NCBI RefSeq assembly: GCF_902829255.1
Contig: NZ_CADEPK010000029.1
Span: 1-64,000 of the forward strand
DNA length: 64,000 nt
Direction: 5' to 3'
Origin: Metabacillus niabensis
Lineage (GTDB): Bacteria > Bacillota > Bacilli > Bacillales > Bacillaceae
Below are positions 57,335 through 64,000 of this stretch, in pieces. The notes under the pieces are model-generated. The model was not told the DNA's origin. It searched no databases and saw only the letters and a program-made list of their open reading frames with translations. Every line of letters starts with the position of its first letter. Positions within the stretch are counted from its first letter, which is position 1. The position numbers and the translations under genes are program-made.

Positions 57335-58219
57335 TTGAAACTAATTAAACGAAAAAAACGTAGTATGTTCTATAACGCTAATAGTAAAGGTTGGATCATA
57401 TTGGAAACAAAGGAATGGTTACAGGCTGAATTAAAAACGATTGAGGAATGGGAGCAGGATCAAAAGGGATTATGGTTCTGGGAAAAGATTGGGAGGCTTC
57501 CATTTAAATTACTAGATAAATTAACTCCTGCCTTCATTCAAAAGAAAATTGGAGTTTTACTAGATGAAATTGGGCAATATGTCCAAACTGGTGGACAATA
57601 TTTAACGAAGGAACATACGATATTAAAAAAACTACAACACTATTCAAAAAATGATTCCTTAACAGTAGATGAAATAGCTTCACTTCCATTATCAACGATG
57701 GATGCTGTTAGCAAGGATCTCAAAACAAATCGCAGCCAGTTTGCAACGATTCAAGGTGCAACAACAGGCATCGGAGGAATCTTCACACTTGCTGTTGATA
57801 TTCCAGTTATTCTTGGACTTTCACTAAAAACGCTTCAGGATATTGCGATTGCCTATGGCTATGACCCTAACGAACGAGAAGAGCGCATATTCATCATTAA
57901 GTGCTTGCAATTCTCATCAGCTGATGTCGTCGGGAAGGAAGCCATTTTAAATGAGTTAGCAAACTTTTATAAAAATGAACAGTCCAAAAGTGAAGTAATT
58001 TCACAGCTTCAAGGCTGGCGCGAGGTTGTTTACACATACCGCGACCAATTTGGCTGGAAAAAGCTTTTGCAAATGGTTCCAATTGCTGGAATGGTATTTG
58101 GCGCCCTTACAAACCGCTCGATGATCAATGATTTAGCTGAAACAGGCATGATGCTATATCGAAAAAGAAGAATACTCGAGAGACTAGAAGGTAACAAAGA
58201 AGTCATAGAAGCTGAATAG
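57335..58219 (+). CDS. EcsC-family protein
   Basis: The core TTGIGGIFTLAVDIPVILGL and LQDIAIAYGYDPNEREER is the EcsC signature; the family's molecular role is unclear. The start is uncertain. TTG 57335 gives 294 residues with a basic leader; TTG 57401 (LETKEWLQAEL), ten bases after AAAGG, fits family length better. In B. subtilis a transporter gene (ywfM) lies here, so this gene breaks the order. Confidence 0.8.
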   Translation: MKLIKRKKRSMFYNANSKGWIILETKEWLQAELKTIEEWEQDQKGLWFWEKIGRLPFKLLDKLTPAFIQKKIGVLLDEIGQYVQTGGQYLTKEHTILKKLQHYSKNDSLTVDEIASLPLSTMDAVSKDLKTNRSQFATIQGATTGIGGIFTLAVDIPVILGLSLKTLQDIAIAYGYDPNEREERIFIIKCLQFSSADVVGKEAILNELANFYKNEQSKSEVISQLQGWREVVYTYRDQFGWKKLLQMVPIAGMVFGALTNRSMINDLAETGMMLYRKRRILERLEGNKEVIEAE

Positions 58220-58234
58220 AGACTGCCGTAAAAC

Positions 58235-58267
58235 GAAAGGGTCTGACCCCAGGTCAGGCCCTTTCTA
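58235..58267. terminator. Palindromic hairpin of the GGGTCTGACC family between convergent genes
   Basis: GAAAGGG-T-CTGACC pairs with GGTCAG-G-CCCTTTC around CCA (14 pairs including one G-U). It has only weak T-runs. Its core resembles the one nested in the hemQ terminator and short palindromes known near RAYT transposases. It may both be a mobile palindrome and serve as a terminator. Confidence 0.7.
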
Positions 58268-58282
58268 AACAGCCTCCTATTT

Positions 58283-59119
58283 TTATTCGATTTTTGAGAA
58301 TACCTTTTCGTTCCGTTCTATCATTCTCACTAGGTTTTGCTCATATAATAGCTGCTCATCTGCTGTCAATGATGATGAAAGTAATTGCCCACTATGTTCC
58401 TTTAATGTTGTGAATAAATCAAATAATATCGTTTCATTTGTTACCTTCTCTTGTAACAAATCGCTTAGTGAGGACATTGTTTCTGGTTTGATAGTTGGAA
58501 AAGTGAGTTTCGTTTGCTCGCCTTTAAGAGAGATGTCATAAAATTGACGTATTAAATCTGCTCGCTCCTCACCACTCCCAGATACACATAAATAAATTTG
58601 AACAGCGATACCGTTGCGCAATCTCCGCTGTGAAATCCCTGCAAATTTCTTCCCATTTATGCTAAGATCATAGCTTCCAGGACAATAGGAGCCAATAATT
58701 TCCCGCGCCTCTACCTTGTTGCCATGCTCCTTTAACATAGATTTAATCAATTCGAACATCGCTTCATAGCCCCGATCGATATCAATTCCTTTATCAAGGT
58801 CCGGGAAAATTAGTGAAATGTTCATAACATCCTTATCTAATACAACCGCAAGACCGCCTGAATTCCTTACGATTACGTGGTAGCCTCTTTCTTGTAAAAA
58901 ATTAATCCCATCTTTTAAGTATGGTAGCTTTGTATCTTGAATCCCGAGGACTATTGTATTGTGATGCACCCATGTACGAGCTGTTGGCGGTGATTCAAGT
59001 TTTCCGACAGTTGTACATAATGTATCATCTATTGCAAATGATTGTTTAGCCTCAAATTGCGGACCTAAGCTAGATTGATCGACTATTCTCCATTGCGACT
59101 GTTCAATTAATGAGTTCAT
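58283..59119 (-). CDS. lipL: Octanoyl-[GcvH]:protein N-octanoyltransferase LipL (YwfL)
   Basis: This 278-residue amidotransferase moves octanoyl from GcvH to the E2 subunits of dehydrogenases in the Bacillus lipoate pathway. It has the biotin/lipoate ligase fold with RNSGGLAVV (about residues 80-88) and the catalytic cysteine in [21 protein letters not shown] (Cys near 150). Confidence 0.92.
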   Translation of the reverse strand: MNSLIEQSQWRIVDQSSLGPQFEAKQSFAIDDTLCTTVGKLESPPTARTWVHHNTIVLGIQDTKLPYLKDGINFLQERGYHVIVRNSGGLAVVLDKDVMNISLIFPDLDKGIDIDRGYEAMFELIKSMLKEHGNKVEAREIIGSYCPGSYDLSINGKKFAGISQRRLRNGIAVQIYLCVSGSGEERADLIRQFYDISLKGEQTKLTFPTIKPETMSSLSDLLQEKVTNETILFDLFTTLKEHSGQLLSSSLTADEQLLYEQNLVRMIERNEKVFSKIE

Positions 59120-59200
59120 ACAAATTCTTCACCCTTATGCTAGTTATACCGTTATTATATCAAATATACTTATTAGCTTGGTTATTATCCAGAATATACA

Positions 59201-59233
59201 AAAAAGAGCCCACCCATTAACCTAGGTGAGCTC
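59201..59233 (-). terminator. Terminator after pta
   Basis: GAGCTCACC pairs with GGTGGGCTC (one G-U), followed by TTTTTTG on the minus strand, about 15 bp past the stop. Confidence 0.88.
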
Positions 59234-59247
59234 GAACAATTGTTAAA

Positions 59248-60216
59248 TTACGCTTGAGCAGCTGTAATTAACGCTAACTTATAAACATCCTCTGCATTAC
59301 AGCCACGTGATAAATCATTTACAGGTTTATTTAACCCTTGTAAAATTGGTCCAACTGCTTCAAAGTTTCCTAAGCGTTGCGCAATTTTATAGCCAATATT
59401 TCCTGCTTCAAGGCTTGGGAATACAAAAACATTTGCATCACCTTTTAGAACAGAGCCAGGAGCCTTCTTTTCAGCAACAGATGGTACAAATGCTGCATCA
59501 AATTGGAACTCTCCATCTAAAACTAAATCTGGAGCTAATTCCTTCGCTATGTTAACTGCTTCTGCTACCTTTTCAGTTTCTGGTGATTTTGCAGATCCTT
59601 TTGTCGAGAAGCTCAAAAGTGCAACACGTGGATCGATATCAAACATTTTTGCTGTTTCAGCACTTGCAACAGCAATTTCCGCTAGATCCTGGCTGTCAGG
59701 AGCAATATTGATTGCACAGTCTGCAAATACGTACTTCTCTTCTTCACGTACCATAATGAATACACCTGAAGTCTTTTTAATGCCTGGCTTTGTTTTAATA
59801 ATTTGTAGAGCAGGACGTACTGTATCAGCTGTTGAATGAGCCGCTCCACTTACAAGCCCTTGTGCTTTTCCAAGATGAACAAGCATTGTTCCAAAGTAGT
59901 TTTCGTCTAATAGAATTTTACGTGCATCCTCTTCCGTTGCTTTCCCTTTACGTCTTTCAACAAAAGCTGCCACTAGCTCTTCCATTGCATCGTATTGCTT
60001 CGGATCGTACACTTCGATACCATCCAAAGAAACGTTAAGTTCACTTGCCTTTTTCGAAATTTCATCTTGATTTCCAATTAGGATTGGCTGTAAAATATTT
60101 TCACTAGCTAGACGATGAACAGCTGTTAAAATACGCTCATCCGTTCCTTCTGGGAAAACAATTTTAATTTGTTGTCCGCTCACTTTTTCCTTTAATGTCG
60201 CAAATAAATCTGACAC
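59248..60216 (-). CDS. pta: Phosphate acetyltransferase
   Basis: This 322-residue short-form enzyme interconverts acetyl-CoA and acetyl phosphate in overflow metabolism. It starts with GTG after AAGGAGG. Family motifs are IVFPEGTDERIL, GLVSGAAHSTADTVRPALQII, FADCAINI and NVFVFPSLEAGNIGYKIAQR. A cre site (60301-60314) suggests CcpA control, as in B. subtilis, where CcpA activates pta. Confidence 0.97.
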   Translation of the reverse strand: MSDLFATLKEKVSGQQIKIVFPEGTDERILTAVHRLASENILQPILIGNQDEISKKASELNVSLDGIEVYDPKQYDAMEELVAAFVERRKGKATEEDARKILLDENYFGTMLVHLGKAQGLVSGAAHSTADTVRPALQIIKTKPGIKKTSGVFIMVREEEKYVFADCAINIAPDSQDLAEIAVASAETAKMFDIDPRVALLSFSTKGSAKSPETEKVAEAVNIAKELAPDLVLDGEFQFDAAFVPSVAEKKAPGSVLKGDANVFVFPSLEAGNIGYKIAQRLGNFEAVGPILQGLNKPVNDLSRGCNAEDVYKLALITAAQA

Positions 60217-60300
60217 GTTAAAAACCTCCTTGATATGTAAAGAAAAACCTCTTCCTTAAGAATACTCCACTTATTATTAAATTCAAACATATCCTTATGA

Positions 60301-60314
60301 TAATAACGCTTTCA
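60301..60314. promoter_or_regulatory. Catabolite-responsive element (cre) upstream of pta
   Basis: TGAAAGCGTTATTA (minus strand) matches the cre consensus TGWAARCGYTWWCW at all but one position. It lies about 85 bp upstream of the pta GTG. In B. subtilis CcpA activates pta from such an upstream site. Confidence 0.75.
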
Positions 60315-60494
60315 CCTAAAAGTCTTTACTTTCTAAATTTTCACTTATTTTATTTTCACTTTCTCATAAGAAATGATGCCCCACAATTGTCAAACTTACT
60401 CACTTGTTCAAGTTTTATTCATACTGTCGGATGGACAAACTATGATATAGTTAACATATAAACATTTTCTATCAATCTTTAGGAGTGAATATAT

Positions 60495-61247
60495 ATGAGT
60501 GAAGCAGCACAAACGTTAGACGGCTGGTATTGTTTACATGATTTCCGTTCAATTGATTGGCCATCATGGAAGCTGTTAACAAACGATGAGCGCCAAGCTG
60601 CCATCGATGAATTTTTAGGTTTACTTGAGAAATGGGGAGCTGCCCAGAATGCAGACAAAGGCAGTCATGCTCTTTATTCAATAGTTGGTCAAAAAGCTGA
60701 CTTTATGATCATGATTCTCCGCCCTACAATGGATGAGCTAAATGCAATCGAGCTTGAATTTAATAAAACAAAGCTTGCAGAATTTACGATTCCTACATAT
60801 TCTTATGTGTCTGTTGTGGAACTAAGTAATTACTTAGCAGGTCAAAGCAATGAAGACCCATATGAAAACCCACATGTTCGCGCAAGATTGTATCCAAAGC
60901 TTCCACAATCTAAATACGCATGCTTCTATCCAATGGATAAGCGCCGTCAAGGAAATGATAACTGGTATTCTTTATCTATGGAAGAACGCCGTGAATTAAT
61001 GAAAAGCCATGGCTTAATCGGTCGTTCCTATGCTGGAAAGGTGAAGCAAATCATTACTGGCTCTGTCGGTTTTGATGATTATGAATGGGGTGTGACATTA
61101 TTCTCAGATGATGTTCTCCAATTCAAAAAGCTCGTTTATGAAATGCGTTTTGACGAAGTAAGCGCACGTTACGGTGAATTCGGTTCCTTCTTTGTCGGAA
61201 ACCTTTTAAACGCAGAAAAAATCCAACCGTTTTTTGCTATTCAATAA
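60495..61247 (+). CDS. hemQ: Coproheme decarboxylase HemQ (YwfI)
   Basis: This 250-residue chlorite-dismutase-like protein turns coproheme into heme b, the last step of the Gram-positive heme pathway. Motifs are [13 protein letters not shown] at the start, [29 protein letters not shown] with the catalytic Tyr region, and [22 protein letters not shown], which contains the region near the proximal His. It is divergent from pta and ends in a strong terminator. Confidence 0.95.
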   Translation: MSEAAQTLDGWYCLHDFRSIDWPSWKLLTNDERQAAIDEFLGLLEKWGAAQNADKGSHALYSIVGQKADFMIMILRPTMDELNAIELEFNKTKLAEFTIPTYSYVSVVELSNYLAGQSNEDPYENPHVRARLYPKLPQSKYACFYPMDKRRQGNDNWYSLSMEERRELMKSHGLIGRSYAGKVKQIITGSVGFDDYEWGVTLFSDDVLQFKKLVYEMRFDEVSARYGEFGSFFVGNLLNAEKIQPFFAIQ

Positions 61248-61257
61248 AAAGTAATGT

Positions 61258-61311
61258 GAGGCTGTCTCAGGAAGGGTCTGACCCTTATGTTTTGAGATAG
61301 CCTCATTTTTG
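61258..61311 (+). terminator. hemQ terminator with a nested palindrome
   Basis: GAGGCTGTCTCA pairs with TGAGATAGCCTC, followed by ATTTTTG. The loop contains AAGGGTC-T-GACCCTT (61272-61286), a perfect 15-bp palindrome of the family also seen at 58235. Confidence 0.85.
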
Positions 61312-61312
61312 C

Positions 61313-61737
61313 TGTTTTGGAAATACGATTGTTGGTAATCGATTTCAACAGGTTTTTTTAACAACAAAACTACTATCCCCTATTTTTATACGTCTCCTTT
61401 CTATCCACTAAATTGATAAATGAAAAGTCATAAGAGCATCTCCTTTTACATACATATGAATGAGCAAAGATTGAATCATGCTCCCTTTTCGCATGACTGC
61501 TATCAAAAGTAGATTAAGAAAATGGGGTTATTCCTTATACGTAAAGCGGATGTTTAATTGCTTGCACGTTCAAGTTAAAAAGCTGTTCAAGCAACATTCT
61601 CACTATGGTTAACCATCTAATAGAATAACTTGCACATTTGTTTAATCAATGGCATATAAGTCATTACAAACCACACTGCTTTTATCTTCCATCACAATCC
61701 GCTTGTTCAAGTTTTTATTTAATAAGGAGGGTTACAA
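61313..61737. other. Gap upstream of gerQ
   Basis: This 425-bp AT-rich stretch has no convincing gene. It probably contains the sporulation promoter of gerQ, but I could not identify a clear sigma-E site by eye. Confidence 0.45.
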
Positions 61738-62292
61738 ATGGCAAATGAAAAAAGACAATCAACACAAGCACCACCTTATAGCTTTAATCAGCAAGGTGCA
61801 GGAGGAGGACAAATGCAACCATCGACTATGCAAGGTATAGGGGGAGGAGCCGGAATGCAAATGCAACCAATGAGCATGCAAGGTGCAGGAGGTCAACCAT
61901 ATGCTACATACCCTTATCCTGGTGCTCAGTTTGGAGGTCAACAAGGATTCCCGCTAATACAATCATTTCCATTGCCTGCGCAGCAACAAGGTGTCGCTCA
62001 AAACATCCCAGGTATGCTTCCATTAGAACAATCCTATGTAGAAAATATTTTACGATTAAATCGCGGGAAGGTCGCAACTGTCTATATGACCTTTGAAAAC
62101 AATCGTGAATGGAATGCGAAAATCTTTAAAGGGGTTATTGAAGCAGCTGGTCGCGATCATCTAATTCTTAGTGACCCGCAAACAGGCATGCGTTATTTAT
62201 TACTCATGGTATACTTAGATTATGTAACATTTGATGAAGAGCTAGTATACGATCCTCAATATGCACTAGCTACCTTTCAGCCTAGAAAATAA
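61738..62292 (+). CDS. gerQ: Spore coat protein GerQ (YwdL)
   Basis: This 184-residue protein has a Gln/Gly/Met-rich N-terminal half (about 1-90). A conserved C-terminal domain follows: LPLEQSYVENILRLNRGKVA, YMTFENNREWN, FKGVIEAAGRDHLILSDPQTG and YLDYVTFDEEL. In B. subtilis it is cross-linked into the coat by transglutaminase Tgl and is needed for proper placement of the cortex-lytic enzyme CwlJ. AAGGAGGG precedes the ATG. Confidence 0.95.
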   Translation: MANEKRQSTQAPPYSFNQQGAGGGQMQPSTMQGIGGGAGMQMQPMSMQGAGGQPYATYPYPGAQFGGQQGFPLIQSFPLPAQQQGVAQNIPGMLPLEQSYVENILRLNRGKVATVYMTFENNREWNAKIFKGVIEAAGRDHLILSDPQTGMRYLLLMVYLDYVTFDEELVYDPQYALATFQPRK

Positions 62293-62305
62293 GGTAAACT
62301 AAAAT

Positions 62306-62345
62306 GGCCTATTCCACAATAATTGAGAATAGGCCTCTTTATTTT
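62306..62345. terminator. Terminator between gerQ and ywdK
   Basis: GGCCTATTC pairs with GAATAGGCC, followed by TCTTTATTTT on the plus strand. Confidence 0.82.
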
Positions 62346-62387
62346 AAATTAATAAAAAGCATTCATGTTTACGAAAAAAGCTTTATT

Positions 62388-62759
62388 TTATAAAAAACGA
62401 ATTGCAACATATCCAATTAGAAGCCAGCCAGCTAAAAAGGCAAGCCCACCTAACGGAGTGATAGCTCCCAACACACTAATTTGTGTCACACTTAACACAT
62501 AAAGACTACCGGAAAATAAGATAATACCAATGAAAAACAACCAACCTGCAGCAGTTAGCAGCCCAACATTCGCTAGCTTATCCACTAAAAACGCAATGAC
62601 AAACAGCCCGCCAGCGTGAAACATTTGATACGTAACACCTGTTTGCCACGTTTTTATGTATTTTTCGGGAATCTTCCCTTCTAGCCCATGTGCCCCAAAT
62701 GCTCCTAACGCAACAGCTAAAAATCCATTAATTGCACCTAAAATAAGAAACAGCTTCAT
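62388..62759 (-). CDS. ywdK: DUF423 membrane protein YwdK
   Basis: This 123-residue protein with four membrane segments carries the DUF423 signature: GAINGFLAVALGAFGAHGLE at the N-terminus, TGVTYQMFHAGGLF in the middle and PLGGLAFLAGWL near the end. Function is unknown. The place next to gerQ matches B. subtilis. Confidence 0.9.
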   Translation of the reverse strand: MKLFLILGAINGFLAVALGAFGAHGLEGKIPEKYIKTWQTGVTYQMFHAGGLFVIAFLVDKLANVGLLTAAGWLFFIGIILFSGSLYVLSVTQISVLGAITPLGGLAFLAGWLLIGYVAIRFL

Positions 62760-62869
62760 TCAACCAACCTCCTCTTTTATCATCTTACCCTAGAATTCGC
62801 TCATTTCAACTTATGAAATTGTGAAAGATTTTTGAGAACTTCTGTTTTTTTAAAACTACTCCTCCTACA

Positions 62870-62901
62870 TATAAAAAAATAAGAGCCTACTTAAAGGCTC
62901 T
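62870..62901 (-). terminator. Terminator overlapping the stop codon of the next gene
   Basis: AGAGCCT pairs with AGGCTCT, followed by TATTTTTTT on the minus strand. The stem starts within the TAG stop at 62902-62900. Confidence 0.85.
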
Positions 62902-63199
62902 AGCGATTTTGCAAATAAACTTTTAACACATTTGATATGCTTTGTTCATTTGTTTGAGTTCGAATATAGTAATGATCACCATCTAAATAAGAATGGAAAT
63001 CCTTTTGTCCTTCGTTCATGAGAAATTCATCAATATCATGAACCGATTCCTGTGCAGTAAGCAAGTATTTTTGACCGACGAAATCGTCGTTTACATATAC
63101 ATCATAACGGTCATGTGAAACTTTTGCTTGGGAAGCAGGACTAAACATATCTAAACCAAATCTCCCTCTCCCCATTTCAAACAAATCATCGTAAGCCAT
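62900..63199 (-). CDS. Uncharacterised 99-residue protein
   Basis: I start at ATG 63199, eight bases after GGAGG. The sequence contains VSHDRYDVYVNDDFVGQKYL and a C-terminal HYYIRTQTNEQSISNVLKVY. It is mostly acidic and soluble, with no membrane segment or cysteine pair. I do not recognise the family. It lies about 90 bp downstream of the ywdI-like gene on the same strand and ends in its own terminator. Confidence 0.7.
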   Translation of the reverse strand: MAYDDLFEMGRGRFGLDMFSPASQAKVSHDRYDVYVNDDFVGQKYLLTAQESVHDIDEFLMNEGQKDFHSYLDGDHYYIRTQTNEQSISNVLKVYLQNR

Positions 63200-63291
63200 A
63201 TTATAAACCTCCAATTGGATTTACTATCAGTGTGTCCTGATAAGGTTATAATATGATGAATTTGTTTGGGGAGTTTCTTCTTCCAATGGAA

Positions 63292-63594
63292 TTAAAAATC
63301 GAATAGGGAATCCCCGTTCGCATCATCCTCTTTGTAAAGATTTGACGATGTCTGCTGTGGCTTAGGTGCAGATGAAAGATTTCCCATCATTTTTTGAAGC
63401 TCAGCAGGATTAATTTGATTTGGTTGTGGTGAAGGTATGTGTAACGAATTCTTTTGTTCATCGAGAATGACGTCACATAGCGATTGAATAACGATCAATC
63501 TTTCCCTTATTTCTTTATCTGAAGCACTTTGTTTTGCTTTTGTCAGCTCTTCCTCCATCTTTTGCAGGAGCTTTGAAACATGAATATTCATCAT
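63292..63594 (-). CDS. ywdI: DUF5327 protein YwdI
   Basis: This 100-residue protein has a helical N-terminal part (VSKLLQKMEEELTKAKQSAS, then RERLIVIQSLCDVILDEQ) and a disordered, proline/glutamine-rich C-terminus. It matches the small YwdI family beside ung in Bacilli. Function is unknown. It starts eight bases after AAAGGGG, within the end of the preceding 56-residue gene. Confidence 0.75.
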   Translation of the reverse strand: MMNIHVSKLLQKMEEELTKAKQSASDKEIRERLIVIQSLCDVILDEQKNSLHIPSPQPNQINPAELQKMMGNLSSAPKPQQTSSNLYKEDDANGDSLFDF

Positions 63595-63599
63595 TTTTG

Positions 63600-63770
63600 T
63601 TACCCCTTTGGTTTAAATTTAAGACATGCCGTTCCTGATGATTGCTTCACCATTACAGCAGGTCTGGTGGCTGACTTAAAGCCATACGCACGACAGCCAT
63701 TTGGGAAACTCTTATCCCATGTTATATAGAAATATTTGCATTTCAAACAATTTATTTGCGCGTCCTTCAT
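63600..63770 (-). CDS. 56-residue four-cysteine protein linked to ung
   Basis: The frame begins ATG 63770 behind AAAAGGAG and ends in TAA at 63602-63600, just before ywdI. The sequence has CLKCKYFYITWDKSFPNGCR and later GTACLKF; the four Cys (8, 11, 26, 49) suggest a zinc or iron site. Short proteins of this type occur beside ung in many Firmicutes, as far as I recall. The role is unknown. The gene is too short for most automatic calls. Confidence 0.75.
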   Translation of the reverse strand: MKDAQINCLKCKYFYITWDKSFPNGCRAYGFKSATRPAVMVKQSSGTACLKFKPKG

Positions 63771-63804
63771 TATTGTTTACTCCTTTTCAGGAAACTAAAA
63801 ACAA

Positions 63805-64000
63805 TTATAAGCTCCAGTCAATTTCACGAATGTGATGCTGTTTTAAATAAGCGTTTGTTTTGGAAAAAGGTTTGCTTCCAAAAAAGCCTTTTCTTGCTGA
63901 AAATGGACTAGGGTGGGGGCTTTCAATGATATGATGCTGTGGCGAAGTAATAAGTTGCTTTTTTTCGCCAGCATGCTTCCCCCACAAAATAAAGACAATC
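63805..64000 (-). CDS. ung: Uracil-DNA glycosylase, C-terminal part
   Basis: The last 64 residues are visible; the gene runs off the right edge. [15 protein letters not shown], then [20 protein letters not shown], is the Ung family signature: the HPSP motif holds the catalytic His and the minor-groove loop. Ung removes uracil from DNA. The order ung, small Cys protein, ywdI on one strand suggests an operon. Confidence 0.93.
   Translation of the reverse strand, partial: IVFILWGKHAGEKKQLITSPQHHIIESPHPSPFSARKGFFGSKPFSKTNAYLKQHHIREIDWSL

Overview
The window is a low-GC Firmicute chromosome segment, almost certainly from a Bacillaceae endospore former. It carries spoIIR, racA, spo0F, pbpG, rsfA and gerQ, and its gene order from about 5.3 kb to the right edge follows the ywl-ywk-ywj-ywi-ywh-ywf-ywd region of Bacillus subtilis as I remember it: mntP, tsaC, ywlB, spoIIR, prmC, prfA, ywkD, racA, tdk, rpmE, rho, murA2, fbaA, spo0F, ywjG, pyrG, rpoE, acdA/fadF, clsB, uvsE, argS, ywiB, speB, speE, pbpG, ywhD, ywhC, ywhB, ywgA, ywfO, rsfA, lipL, pta, hemQ, gerQ, ywdK, ywdI, ung. 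I recognised genes from motifs and order only; no search was run.

Layout. Positions 1-5240 look like an insertion relative to that order: a YraQ/YcgR-type permease cut by the left edge, two tandem alkaline phosphatases (one soluble, one with a wall-sorting signal) and a divergent CobW-type GTPase. Positions 5.3-11.5 kb hold mntP, tsaC, ywlB, spoIIR, prmC, prfA and ywkD. They also hold a cluster of DnaA-box-like sequences at the tsaC/ywlB junction and five GGGGAC-N-GTCCCC palindromes around spoIIR. Next come racA and an exceptionally large wall-anchored metallophosphoesterase (12331-18468). Both wall-anchored phosphatases have PhoP-box-like arrays upstream, so phosphate scavenging at the cell wall is the main accessory theme.

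Positions 18.9-29.6 kb are core functions: thymidine kinase, L31, Rho, MurA2, aldolase, Spo0F, CTP synthase and RNA polymerase delta. They include a clear L31 leader hairpin and a textbook pyrG promoter/attenuator. Positions 30.3-37.5 kb are a fatty-acid beta-oxidation operon (TetR regulator, two acyl-CoA dehydrogenases, 3-hydroxyacyl-CoA dehydrogenase, thiolase, FadF) with a FadR-type operator in the divergent promoter region shared with a cardiolipin synthase. Positions 38.9-43.5 kb hold a UV endonuclease and small accessory transcription units: MarR/CPBP, PadR/HAAS-type membrane protein and DedA. Positions 43.6-64 kb return to the conserved backbone. One notable gene there is a HemAT-like chemoreceptor whose globin domain has lost the proximal histidine.

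Scattered through the window are at least six copies of an interspersed hairpin element. Its outer stem differs between copies while staying complementary. There is also a decayed copy of another Bacillaceae repeat and two families of short palindromes. I saw no tRNA, rRNA, CRISPR array, prophage or intact transposase.
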